This document shows, piece by piece, positions 6,187 to 13,501 of a stretch of 13,501 nt of DNA. The stretch's first letter is position 1. The number at the start of each line of letters is the position of its first letter. A program made the translations under genes and the position numbers. The DNA comes from Pseudomonadota bacterium (GTDB lineage Bacteria > Pseudomonadota > Gammaproteobacteria > Burkholderiales > Burkholderiaceae), in NCBI GenBank assembly GCA_021783435.1, contig JAJXUC010000105.1, positions 1-13,501 on the forward strand, given 5' to 3'. The notes beneath the pieces are model-generated. The model saw nothing but the letters and a program-made list of their open reading frames with translations, did no database searches and was not told the origin of the DNA.

Positions 6187-7005
6187 CTAGAGCGCAAGCC
6201 CGGTGCGGCGCTGGCTCCAGGCGTCCCAACTCATGCCGACCAGCAGGGCCAGCGCGATGGCCAGTACCAGATTGAGTTTGAGCGGCAGCCAGAACAACGT
6301 GGTGCTCAGCGCCGAGGCCATCACGATGACCCCGGCCACGGCGCGATTGGCCATGAGGCCCAGCACGATGGCCAACAGCGCCAGGGTGCCTGCAAAGCCG
6401 ACGCCCCAGGAATCCGGAAACAATTTGGCCAGGAAAATGCCGCTGATCGAGGGAATTTGCCAAAAAGCCCAGTTGGCCATCCCGCCGCCCAGGAAGTAAC
6501 GGGTCTGCTCAGGCGAGCTGTCTGAAACGGGGTGGCGGCGCAGCATCATCACGAGATTCACGTCGCCAATCAGGTAGCCGTACGCCACCCGTTTGAACAG
6601 GCTCAGGCGTTCGAGATAGGGACGCATTTGCGCGCTGAACACGACAAAGCGCAGGTTGACGCAAAAAGCTGCGCCGAACACCAGAAGCAGTGGTGCGCCG
6701 GCTGCGATCAAAGGCAGGGCGGCCAGTTGGGCGCTGCCGGCATAAACCGTGAGGCTGATGGCAAGCGCCAGCCAGACGTTCAGCCCTGACTTGACCATGG
6801 CCACGCCGGTCACCAGCCCCCATGCGCTCACGCCCAGGCCCACAGCACTCATGTCGCGAGCGCCTTCGCGGAAGGATGGGTCGGTCAACAAATGGCGCAA
6901 GCGGGCAGCAAGCAAGGGGATCTCCGTTGGGGCAATGCTCAGCGCATGGATGCCGCTGGGAACCGGGAAAGCCGGCGGCGGCAGCGCGATTTTGCACCGC
7001 GGCAT
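6187..7005 (-). CDS. azlC: AzlC family branched-chain amino acid permease
   Basis: AzlC is the large inner-membrane subunit of the AzlCD branched-chain amino acid exporter. The product is 272 residues from the ATG at 7005. The conserved core begins at FREGARDMSAVGLG and continues AWGLVTGVAMVKSG, VYAGSAQLAALPL and FCVNLRFVVFSA, all typical of AzlC, with about seven hydrophobic segments. The N-terminus is about 45 residues longer than the family core and Pro-rich, so the true start could be further in. A TTG at 7035 is another option. The gene starts 62 bases after the PglL-like gene and is followed by azlD, so it may be the distal part of a longer operon. Confidence 0.9.
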   Translation of the reverse strand: MPRCKIALPPPAFPVPSGIHALSIAPTEIPLLAARLRHLLTDPSFREGARDMSAVGLGVSAWGLVTGVAMVKSGLNVWLALAISLTVYAGSAQLAALPLIAAGAPLLLVFGAAFCVNLRFVVFSAQMRPYLERLSLFKRVAYGYLIGDVNLVMMLRRHPVSDSSPEQTRYFLGGGMANWAFWQIPSISGIFLAKLFPDSWGVGFAGTLALLAIVLGLMANRAVAGVIVMASALSTTLFWLPLKLNLVLAIALALLVGMSWDAWSQRRTGLAL

Positions 7006-7067
7006 GAGCCTGCGCAAGTTGGGATGTGTCCGCAAGTCTTTGCCGGCGCAGGGTGTCGTTCCTCGCG

Positions 7068-8933
7068 CTATTGCCGTGGCACGACGATTCTGCGCAGCAC
7101 CGGCGCTTTGCGCAGGATGGCCTGGATGCGGGCGACGTCCGGGTCATCCCGCAGCCCGGCGTCGACGGCCAGCGGGCCGAAATTGGTCGCCGTCTGTGGC
7201 GCGTAGCGCCAGAACGCGTGCGCGGTATAGCGTGCCAAGTCCAGCGCCTTTTGCGTTTCGCCCAAGCGCAGCAGCACGATCATGCGGCGTGACAGCAGGC
7301 CGGGGTCGCCCCAGGCATGGGACGAGCGGTCCAGCAGGGCCAGGTCGGTCTGCAGTTGCGTGCGGCTGGCCCCCGGCGCGGGCAGCACCGCGGCGGCCTG
7401 CGCGAATTGCGCCAACGGCACGAAAAACCAGTTGTCATGCATGGCGACCTGACGCGCCAGCAGGCCCTGCTCCGCGTCGCCGCTGTAGATCTGCGCGGTC
7501 CTTGCATAGTCCAGCCCGGCCTTGGCGGTCAGCAAAAGCGCCAAGATGCCGGCGGCGACGCCGGCGCCACGCTGCAACCCGAGGCTTCGGCGCGGCGCGA
7601 TCACCTGTCTGGCCGGGGCCGTGGCGCCCTCCGACCATCCCAGCACGAAGGCGAAGGTAAGCAGGAAATACACATACCAAAGCGGATACTCCACCAGGCT
7701 GTGCAGGCCGATGAAGGCCACCGCCAATAGCGCGGGCAGCGCGGCGATGCGCCGGGCCGCGCCGGCCAGGCCGGCGCGCCAGGGCTGCACGATCTGCCAC
7801 AGCCAGGCCAGCGCGGCGATGACGACGGGAAGGGTGCCGGCCAGGCCGGTTTCAGCCAGCAATTGCAGGATGAGGTCGTGCGCGTTGTCGATGTTGTCCA
7901 GCGGCAGGGGGTGCAGGTGTCCGGCCAGCGTCGTCTGCTCCAGCCCCCAGCCGATCTGTCCCCAGCCCCAGCCGGAGACGGGGTGCATCTGGAAGACTTG
8001 CCAGGCGTTGCGCCAGATGATGGCGCGGGCGTTCACCGGCTGGTCGATCTGACGCGTTACGGCGTCGAGGTAGCTGATCCACTTCAGATGGTCGGCCACG
8101 TGCAGCCCCAGCCACCATGCCGCGTACAGGAGTGGGGCGGCCAGGAGCGGACGCCATGCGGCGCTGCGCCAGGCGCCGGGAACCGCCAGCAGGACCAGCA
8201 GCGCGACCACGACCACGTGCACGGTGCCGGTGCGCGAGCCGCTCACCACCAGGGCCCAGGCCAGCATCGCGCTGAAAGCCCATACGGTACGCGGGCGCAG
8301 GCGCGGCGCCCAGCCGGCCAGGCCGGCCAGTCCCAGCGCCACGGCGGTGGCGTAGTGGTTGGGCTGGCGCAGGTTGCCGTAGATGCGCCCGTCTCCGGGG
8401 AAGCTGACGATTTGATAGAACCAGGGTGCGTGCGCGTTGAACCATTGGCCGAGCGCCGGGCTTTGCCACAGCACGAACTGCACGAGGCCGAGGGCAGCCT
8501 GGGCCAGGCCCTGCGCCAGCAGGGCCGCGGCAGCCAGGCGCAGCCAGGCTGTTTGCCGCGAGAGGGCCAGACCCAGTCCCGCCACCAGGGCGGCGCCGAG
8601 CAGGAGCAGCACGGCCATCCAGCCCTGGCCCGGATAAGCCAGCCGGCCCGCGAGCGTTTGCGCGGCAATGACCGTGGCAAGGGCGACGAAGCCCCACACG
8701 GCCGTGCCCAGGCGCGGCAGCCTGCCCGTGGCGGCGGCGGCGATCAGCACGAGGCTCCAGAGGGCCGCGGCCAGCAGCATGGTCCCGGTCTTGGCGCTTG
8801 GGCCGGGGTCGAGGGGCCAGACGAAGGGCAGGGCCAAGGCCAGCGCAAGGAGAATTTGCGCGGCCTGGGCCATGCGTGCGGCGGTGAGTGCGCCAGAGGG
8901 CGCGGCGACTTGTCGGGTGAGTTGAGGCGTCAT
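7068..8933 (-). CDS. PglL-type O-oligosaccharyltransferase / O-antigen ligase (Wzy_C family)
   Basis: Members of this family sit in the inner membrane and move a lipid-linked glycan in the periplasm onto pilin or other proteins (PglL/PilO) or onto lipid A core (WaaL). The product is 621 residues, about twelve membrane segments up to about residue 475. Visible signatures are YGNLRQPNHYA (185-195), VSGSRTG (230-236), WGWGQIGWG (322-330), NIDNAHDLILQLLAETGLAG (347-366, H352) and HSLVEYPLWYVYFL (411-424, H411). The RQPNH and H-S-L-x-E-Y-P-L-W-Y blocks favour PglL over WaaL. A soluble tail of about 145 residues follows, matching the PglL C-terminal region. The ATG at 8933 overlaps the protease stop as ATGA, so translation is coupled. 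No pilin or glycan gene lies within the window, so the acceptor is unknown. Confidence 0.88.
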   Translation of the reverse strand: MTPQLTRQVAAPSGALTAARMAQAAQILLALALALPFVWPLDPGPSAKTGTMLLAAALWSLVLIAAAATGRLPRLGTAVWGFVALATVIAAQTLAGRLAYPGQGWMAVLLLLGAALVAGLGLALSRQTAWLRLAAAALLAQGLAQAALGLVQFVLWQSPALGQWFNAHAPWFYQIVSFPGDGRIYGNLRQPNHYATAVALGLAGLAGWAPRLRPRTVWAFSAMLAWALVVSGSRTGTVHVVVVALLVLLAVPGAWRSAAWRPLLAAPLLYAAWWLGLHVADHLKWISYLDAVTRQIDQPVNARAIIWRNAWQVFQMHPVSGWGWGQIGWGLEQTTLAGHLHPLPLDNIDNAHDLILQLLAETGLAGTLPVVIAALAWLWQIVQPWRAGLAGAARRIAALPALLAVAFIGLHSLVEYPLWYVYFLLTFAFVLGWSEGATAPARQVIAPRRSLGLQRGAGVAAGILALLLTAKAGLDYARTAQIYSGDAEQGLLARQVAMHDNWFFVPLAQFAQAAAVLPAPGASRTQLQTDLALLDRSSHAWGDPGLLSRRMIVLLRLGETQKALDLARYTAHAFWRYAPQTATNFGPLAVDAGLRDDPDVARIQAILRKAPVLRRIVVPRQ

Positions 8934-10501
8934 TGGGGAAGACGTTTGTCGAGCTGCTTGTCCAGCTTCCACTGCTGCTGCAGCGCGAGCAGACGGGCGT
9001 CGATGATCGAGGCTTCGAAATAATTGGCGCCAGGCGTGCGCTGGGCGATCTTGAGCTGCAGGATGGCGCCTTCCATATTGCCCTCCAGCGCGTAGGCCTC
9101 GCCGGTGGCGCGGTGCTGTGCGGCGAATTCGCCGGTTTCGCTGTAAGCCTGAGCCAGCCATTTCCACATCTGGATATCGTGGGGATGCAGGACGGTCTGT
9201 TCGCGCAGGAAGTCGCGCGCGGCTTGCTTGTCCGGCATGGCGAGCAGGGCGCGGGCTTGCAGATGCAGCGCCGCGCGCGAGCCCGGATCGGTCTGGCGCA
9301 ACTGGCGGGCCAGCGCAAGCGCCTGCGCGGCCTGCTGGCCCGCCAGCAGCATCTCGCCGCGCTCGATGTCGAGCGGCAGGCGGTCCTTGGGCGTGAAGCC
9401 GGCCGCGGCGGCATCGGCACGCTGCAAGGCAAGCGTGGCGGCGTCCCTCTGGCCGACGGCCCGAAGCGCCAGAGCCTGACCGTAGGCCCAGGCGGCCTGC
9501 TGCGCCGGGAACCCCGCCGGTTTGTCGGCCAGTTGCGCGGCCAGTCGACGCAAGTCGTCGGCATGCGTGAACGTCAGCATGCGCGCGCGTGCATTCATCA
9601 GCCAGAAGCGCAGGGAATGATCGGGCGGGAGCGGCTGGTTGCCGCCGCGAGCCTCGGCATCGGCGATGCGCTCGCTGGTCAAGGGGTGGTCCTGCAAAAA
9701 CGCATAGACGTCGGCGTTGTCGAGGCGGGACATGTTCTGCAGACGCTCGAGCATGCTGGCCATGGCCTGCGGCGGATAGCCAGCGGCCCTCAGGATGCCG
9801 GTTCCGACGCGGTCGGCGTCGCGCTCGTTGTTGCGCGAGAAGCGCAGGGCGCGGTCCATCGCGGCAGCTTGCCCGCCCAGCGCCAGCCCTTCGGCGGCCT
9901 GGCCGTTGCCCGAGGCGCCGGCCAGGATCGCCAGCACCAGCGAGCCGATGGACAGGAGGTTGTCGCCGCCGGCCTGCGCCAGGCGCTGCGCGATGTGGCG
10001 CTGGGTGATGTGAGAAAGCTCGTGGGCGAACACGGCGGCGAGTTGCGCTTCGGCGCGTGCGTCCTCCACCAAGCCGGTGTGGACGCCCATGAAGCCCCCG
10101 GGCAGGGCGAAGGCGTTGAAGGTGGCGTCGCGCAGCAGGAACAGCTCGAAGCGGTGTGGCGCATCGGGTTCGGCCGCCGCGTCCGCGGCCGGGGTCAGAC
10201 GCTGGATGATGCCCTGCAGATAGTCGCGCAGCACGACGTCGTGCAGATACTGCGGCTGCCGGCGCATGTCGGCCATGATGCGCTGGCCCAGGCGCATTTC
10301 CACGGCGGGCGAGAGGTCGCCTTGGGCAGCATCGCCAAGGGCCGGCAGGCGGGCGATGGATTCGTCTTCAGTGGCGCGCGCGGAACCGGGCACGCCAAGC
10401 AGCAGTGAAAAGCCACAAAGGCCGCAGCGCAGCAGACCGCGGCGCCCAGGATCGGCTGGCCGATGCGGCGGGTGGGCAGGGGGACGTTGCGGTGCAGTCA
10501 T
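8930..10501 (-). CDS. Periplasmic M48 family metalloprotease with TPR-like tail, BepA-like
   Basis: This is a zinc protease of the outer-membrane quality-control type (BepA/YfgC), which helps assemble or degrade beta-barrel and LPS-transport proteins. The product is 523 residues from the ATG at 10501. Residues about 20-43 form a signal peptide (RR, a hydrophobic stretch, then GSARA before TEDES), so it is exported. The zinc site AHELSHITQRH gives H160-E161-x-x-H164, and SRNNERDADRVG supplies E226 as third ligand. The loop FNAFALPGGFMGVHTGL (128-144) and DHPLTSERIAD (271-281) are family patterns. Residues about 335-515 are Ala/Leu-rich helical repeats resembling TPRs, ending in a charged tail. 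It begins 50 bases after ptsI and overlaps the PglL-like gene by 4 bases. The protease residues are all intact. Assignment as BepA orthologue is likely but not proven. Confidence 0.92.
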   Translation of the reverse strand: MTAPQRPPAHPPHRPADPGRRGLLRCGLCGFSLLLGVPGSARATEDESIARLPALGDAAQGDLSPAVEMRLGQRIMADMRRQPQYLHDVVLRDYLQGIIQRLTPAADAAAEPDAPHRFELFLLRDATFNAFALPGGFMGVHTGLVEDARAEAQLAAVFAHELSHITQRHIAQRLAQAGGDNLLSIGSLVLAILAGASGNGQAAEGLALGGQAAAMDRALRFSRNNERDADRVGTGILRAAGYPPQAMASMLERLQNMSRLDNADVYAFLQDHPLTSERIADAEARGGNQPLPPDHSLRFWLMNARARMLTFTHADDLRRLAAQLADKPAGFPAQQAAWAYGQALALRAVGQRDAATLALQRADAAAAGFTPKDRLPLDIERGEMLLAGQQAAQALALARQLRQTDPGSRAALHLQARALLAMPDKQAARDFLREQTVLHPHDIQMWKWLAQAYSETGEFAAQHRATGEAYALEGNMEGAILQLKIAQRTPGANYFEASIIDARLLALQQQWKLDKQLDKRLPQ

Positions 10502-10551
10502 GCCGTGGGTCGATGGAATGCTCGGCGCTGGCGCGGCGTGGCCCTGGTGCG

Positions 10552-12309
10552 CTAGGCCGTCAGCGCGGCCAGCGCGCGCAACTGGCCCTCGGGTTCGTAC
10601 TCGGCCAGCACGGCCTGGGCCAGCGGGGCGAGCCTGGCGCAGTCGGCCCGCAGGATTTCCTGCTTGACACTGAGAATCTGGGCCGGATGCATGGAAAAGC
10701 TGCGTAGTCCCAGGCCCAGCAAAAGACGCGTCAGACTGGGATCTCCGGCCATTTCGCCGCATACGCTCACATGCACCGGGTGGCCTTTCCACGTCTCGGC
10801 GGCATGGGATTGGGCGATGGTTTGCGCCAGCAGCTGCAGTACGGCGGGATGCAGCGGGTCGTAAAGGGCGGCGACGCTTTCATCGGCGCGGTCGATGGCC
10901 AGGGTGTACTGCACGAGGTCGTTGGTGCCGACCGAGACGAAGTCGAAATACTTGAGGAACAGCGGCAGCATGAGCACCGCGCCCGGGACTTCGATCATGG
11001 CGCCGATCTCCGCGGGGCCATAGGCCTGCCCGGAGGCGGCGAGCTCCGCGCGCGCGGTGTCCAGCAGCGCGAAGGTCTGGCGGATTTCCCCGGCATGCGC
11101 CAGCATCGGAATGAGGATGCGCAGCGTTCCGTAGCGCGCGGCACGCAGCAAGGCGCGCAGTTGGACGCGGAACATCGCGGGGTCCGACAGGCTGTAGCGG
11201 ATGGCCCTCAGGCCCAGTGCGGGGTTGAGGTGGGTGAATTCGCCGTCGCGGTAATCACTCTCGGCGTCCAGCGGCTTGTCGGCGCCGATGTCGATGGTGC
11301 GGATGGTCACCGGCCGTCCGCCCATGCCCTGCACCACGCGCCGGTAGGCTTCAAATTGCTCATCCTCGCCTGGGAGGTCGTGGGCGCGGTTCATGAACAG
11401 GAACTCGGTGCGGAACAGGCCGATCCCTCCCGCGCCGGCCTCGAGCGCCGACTCGCAATCGTCGGGCAGCTCGATATTGGCCAGCAGCTCCACCATCTGT
11501 CCGTCGAGGGTGCGGGCAGGGGTGTTCTTCAGGCGCTTGAGGCGCTCGCGCCCAAGCTCCGATTCCTGCTTGCGCACCCGGTAGTCTTCGAGAATGATGG
11601 GGGAAGGATCGACGATGAGCAGTCCGCTGTCGCCGTCGATGATGACCCAGTCGTCCTGCCGGATCAGCCGGCTGGCTTCGCGCGCGCCGACCACGGCTGG
11701 AATGTCCAGGCTGCGCGCGACGATGGCGGTGTGCGAGGTCTTGCCGCCCACATCGGTGGCGAAGCCGCTGAACACGCCTTGTTTGAACTGCATCATGTCG
11801 GCCGGGGCGATGTCGTGCGCCACCAGCACCAGGTCTTCCTCGCTTTCCATGCCGCGCGCCAGGCCGCCGGTGCCGCGCAGCGCGCGCAGCAGGCGCTCGA
11901 CCACCTGCTCGACGTCGGCCTTGCGCTCGCGCAGATAGGCGTCTTCCATGTCGTCGAAGCTGCGCCCGATCACTTCGAGCTGGGCCGTCAGCGCCCACTC
12001 GGCGTTGTAGCGGCGCTTGCGGATCCAGGAGGCCGTCTCGCGCCCGATCTGCGGGTCGTCGAGCAGCATCTTGTGCACGTCGATGAAGGCGGACAGCTCG
12101 GGGGGGGCATCGGCCGGCAGTTCGGTCTGCAGCGCGTCGAGTTCGGCGCGCACCGCCTGGCGCGCCGCGCGCAGACGGTCGACTTCGCGTTCCTCGCCGC
12201 CGGCGTCGACAAAGTAGTGCGCCACGTCCAGCCGCGCCGAGGACATGAGCACGGCGCGCCCGACTGCAACGCCGCGAGAGACCGGAATGCCGAAGATTTG
12301 CAGTGCCAT
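10552..12309 (-). CDS. ptsI: Phosphoenolpyruvate-protein phosphotransferase, enzyme I of the PTS
   Basis: EI takes phosphate from phosphoenolpyruvate and passes it to HPr, starting the PTS chain in the cytosol. The product is 585 residues (E. coli EI is 575). The phospho-histidine sits in GGKTSHTAIVARS (H193). Other EI blocks are GAGGIGLFRTEFLFM (292-306, R300), TIDIGADKPL (338-347), NPALGLRAIR (362-371), SVGTNDLVQY (459-468) and VCGEMAGD (516-523, C517). There is no N-terminal GAF domain, so this is PtsI rather than PtsP. The ATG at 12309 gives the usual MALQIFGIPVSRGVAVG start; the upstream extension is unlike the family. No clear ribosome-binding site is seen. No ptsH or EIIA gene is adjacent in the window, which is unusual for Burkholderiales. 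An 8-C run (minus strand, 12100-12107) lies near residues 68-70. Confidence 0.96.
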   Translation of the reverse strand: MALQIFGIPVSRGVAVGRAVLMSSARLDVAHYFVDAGGEEREVDRLRAARQAVRAELDALQTELPADAPPELSAFIDVHKMLLDDPQIGRETASWIRKRRYNAEWALTAQLEVIGRSFDDMEDAYLRERKADVEQVVERLLRALRGTGGLARGMESEEDLVLVAHDIAPADMMQFKQGVFSGFATDVGGKTSHTAIVARSLDIPAVVGAREASRLIRQDDWVIIDGDSGLLIVDPSPIILEDYRVRKQESELGRERLKRLKNTPARTLDGQMVELLANIELPDDCESALEAGAGGIGLFRTEFLFMNRAHDLPGEDEQFEAYRRVVQGMGGRPVTIRTIDIGADKPLDAESDYRDGEFTHLNPALGLRAIRYSLSDPAMFRVQLRALLRAARYGTLRILIPMLAHAGEIRQTFALLDTARAELAASGQAYGPAEIGAMIEVPGAVLMLPLFLKYFDFVSVGTNDLVQYTLAIDRADESVAALYDPLHPAVLQLLAQTIAQSHAAETWKGHPVHVSVCGEMAGDPSLTRLLLGLGLRSFSMHPAQILSVKQEILRADCARLAPLAQAVLAEYEPEGQLRALAALTA

Positions 12310-12531
12310 GGGTGCAATGGTAGAGGGGGTCAATGGGGTCTGTCGCGGTGGGCGTGGCGTTGTGTCTGCGCCATGCGCATTCTCGACCCCCGCCAGCCCG
12401 GCCTTTACCGCCCGCATGCGAGGCGCGTTGTCGGCGGTATGTGGGTGACATGCGCTCAGCACGGCTGCCGCGGAGCCGGGGGAGATTGTCCTCGGCGCGG
12501 AAGGAAGTCGCCCGCTTCTTCCTTCTGGCGT
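12310..12531. other. Intergenic region between histidine kinase and ptsI
   Basis: There are 222 bases without a supportable gene. Open frames here have Arg/Pro/Ala-rich compositions typical of antisense reading in high-GC DNA. A stem-loop occurs near the kinase end (12498-12527), and a smaller CGGCT (12462-12466) / AGCCG (12474-12478) inverted repeat lies nearby. I could not find a convincing ptsI promoter; a TTGACC on the minus strand near 12330 is too close to the ATG. The length suggests that ptsI has its own promoter here. Confidence 0.4.
12498..12527 (-). terminator. Stem-loop just after the histidine kinase stop
   Basis: GAAGGAAG (12500-12507) and CTTCCTTC (12518-12525) form a perfect 8-bp stem around a 10-base loop, extended by a wobble and one C-G pair. 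It begins about 5 bases after the kinase TAA on the minus strand. It lacks a T-tract, so it may be a 3'-end stabiliser or a weak, possibly Rho-assisted terminator. Confidence 0.35.
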
Positions 12532-13501
12532 TTATGCGCGCTGGGGCGGTGCGGGATTGAGCGATGCCACGTCGAGCACAAAACACGCTCCGCCCCCCGG
12601 ATTGGGCTCGTAGTATGCATCTCCGCCGTGCAGCCGCGCGATGCGGCGCACCAGAGGCAGGCCAAGTCCACTGCCGTCGCCACGGCCATGCAGGCGCACG
12701 AAGGGCTCGAAGATGCGTTCGGCTTCCGCCGCGGGGACGCCCGGCCCCCGGTCGCACACGCGGATGCGGACACCCTGCGGGGTGTTCTGCACGGTCAGTT
12801 CGGGCGGGCTGTTGGGCGCGTGCTTGCGTGCGTTGTCCAGCAGGTTGCGGATCGCATGCCGCAGCAGGCGTTCGTCCCCGCGCAGGCGGACCCAGTCCCC
12901 CTGGACCTCGGCGTTCTCGCGCGAAGCCTCTTCGGCGGCGAGCGCCAGCACATCGACCTCGCGCACGTTCAGAACCCGCGGCCCCGAAGCGTCGAGCCGG
13001 CTGTAGAGCAGGATGGTGCCGATGAGTTCGTCCAACTCGGCCAGATTGCGCCGCGCTTCGTGCAAAGCCGCATCGCGGGTGGGGCCGGCCTGCGGCTGGC
13101 CCAGGGTCTCCAGCGCCATGCGCAGGCGCGCAAGCGGCGTGCGCAACTCGTGCGAGGTATAGGCCAGGAGGGATTTGTGGCTGTTGACCAGGGTCTCGAT
13201 GCGCCCGGCCGCCTGGTTGAACGCCGCGGCCAGCGCGGCGACTTCGTCGCGCCCCTCGACTGCCACGCGCGCGCCGAGGTCGAGGTCGCCGAGCGCGCGC
13301 ACGCCGAGGTGCAGGCGCTGCAGGCGGCGCGTGAGGTGCTGCATCAGCGGGAAGGTGACGGCGCCGACCACCAGTGCGGTGAGCACGGTGGTGGTCAGCG
13401 GGGACAACAGCAAGTGACGCCATGGCGATGGCTTGATACCTTGCATCTGCATCATGGCCCGAAACATTTCCCGCCGCAGGGCATGCTGCTGGGGATCGGA
13501 G
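12532..13501 (-). CDS. Sensor histidine kinase, HAMP-HisKA-HATPase_c (partial, N-terminus outside window)
   Basis: This is an inner-membrane two-component sensor. The frame stays open to the window edge, and an in-frame residue run (SDPQQHALRRE) precedes the ATG at 13467, so the start lies outside and 322 residues are visible. Numbering from the edge, about 29-53 is a membrane segment. A HAMP linker follows (about 53-105, with GRDEVAALAAAFN). The H-box is YTSHELRTPLARLRMALE (phospho-acceptor H117), the N-box RNLLDNARKHAPN, the G1 box CDRGPGVPAAEAERIFEPF and the G2 box GDGSGLGLPLVRRI. All catalytic boxes are intact. By family architecture, a first membrane helix and periplasmic sensor domain should lie upstream, and a response-regulator gene probably precedes it. 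The signal is unknown. ptsI follows after 222 bases on the same strand. Confidence 0.93.
   Translation of the reverse strand, partial: SDPQQHALRREMFRAMMQMQGIKPSPWRHLLLSPLTTTVLTALVVGAVTFPLMQHLTRRLQRLHLGVRALGDLDLGARVAVEGRDEVAALAAAFNQAAGRIETLVNSHKSLLAYTSHELRTPLARLRMALETLGQPQAGPTRDAALHEARRNLAELDELIGTILLYSRLDASGPRVLNVREVDVLALAAEEASRENAEVQGDWVRLRGDERLLRHAIRNLLDNARKHAPNSPPELTVQNTPQGVRIRVCDRGPGVPAAEAERIFEPFVRLHGRGDGSGLGLPLVRRIARLHGGDAYYEPNPGGGACFVLDVASLNPAPPQRA

Noticed and set aside
6500..7000. Mobile element or prophage boundary
   Set aside because: No transposase, integrase, terminal inverted repeats or target duplications were found here or elsewhere in the window.
7852..9564. Minus-strand open frame of 570 codons
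   Set aside because: It is a shifted-frame shadow of the PglL-like and M48 genes, very rich in Arg, Pro and Ala.
8933..10408. Long plus-strand open frame of 491 codons
   Set aside because: It is antisense to the M48 protease, which has complete catalytic motifs. The composition is Gly/Arg/Gln/Val-rich with no family signature, as expected for the opposite strand of a high-GC gene.
11360..13423. Long minus-strand open frame of 687 codons across ptsI and the histidine kinase
   Set aside because: It is an Arg/Ala/Gly/Pro-rich shadow in another frame of two genes with intact motifs, and it also crosses their intergenic gap.

Overview
The window reads as a high-GC betaproteobacterial chromosome, most likely order Burkholderiales. 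The clues are a SucD C-terminus, a PykA-type pyruvate kinase, an EI of the phosphotransferase system, an AzlCD pair and a PglL/Wzy-type ligase, all with beta-proteobacterial wording. The genus is not decidable by eye; a Thiomonas-like lineage is a low-confidence guess. Genes fill most of the sequence. No tRNA, rRNA, CRISPR array, transposase or phage gene was seen, and no stretch of 300 bases lacks a gene.

Left part, plus strand (1-2697): the end of sucD, an intergenic block of nested inverted repeats, then terC, a PP2C-type Ser/Thr phosphatase and an FHA-domain protein in close series. TerC and the phosphatase are 15 bases apart and probably co-transcribed. This looks like a phosphoprotein signalling module joined to a metal-transport-type membrane protein. 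No Ser/Thr kinase is visible here. The FHA gene meets pyk tail to tail, with a strong stem-loop between them.

Centre (2779-5840): pyk runs leftward, and a soluble PAS-PAS-GGDEF diguanylate cyclase runs rightward from a shared 221-base divergent region. That region carries a sigma70-like promoter for the cyclase and two TCGCGTCA direct repeats exactly 11 bases apart. The cyclase and azlD stop codons lie only 3 bases apart, so the two transcripts almost certainly overlap at their 3' ends.

Right part, minus strand (13501 down to 5844): a sensor histidine kinase cut by the window edge, a 222-base gap, then ptsI, a BepA-like periplasmic M48 metalloprotease with a TPR-like tail, a PglL-family O-oligosaccharyltransferase/O-antigen ligase, azlC and azlD. 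The protease and ligase overlap by 4 bases (ATGA), which implies translational coupling. ptsI has no ptsH beside it inside the window.

Nothing here is a clearly new system. The points most worth a second look are the kinase-less TerC/PP2C/FHA module, the coupled envelope protease and glycan ligase behind ptsI, and the 11-bp-phased direct repeat between pyk and the cyclase.
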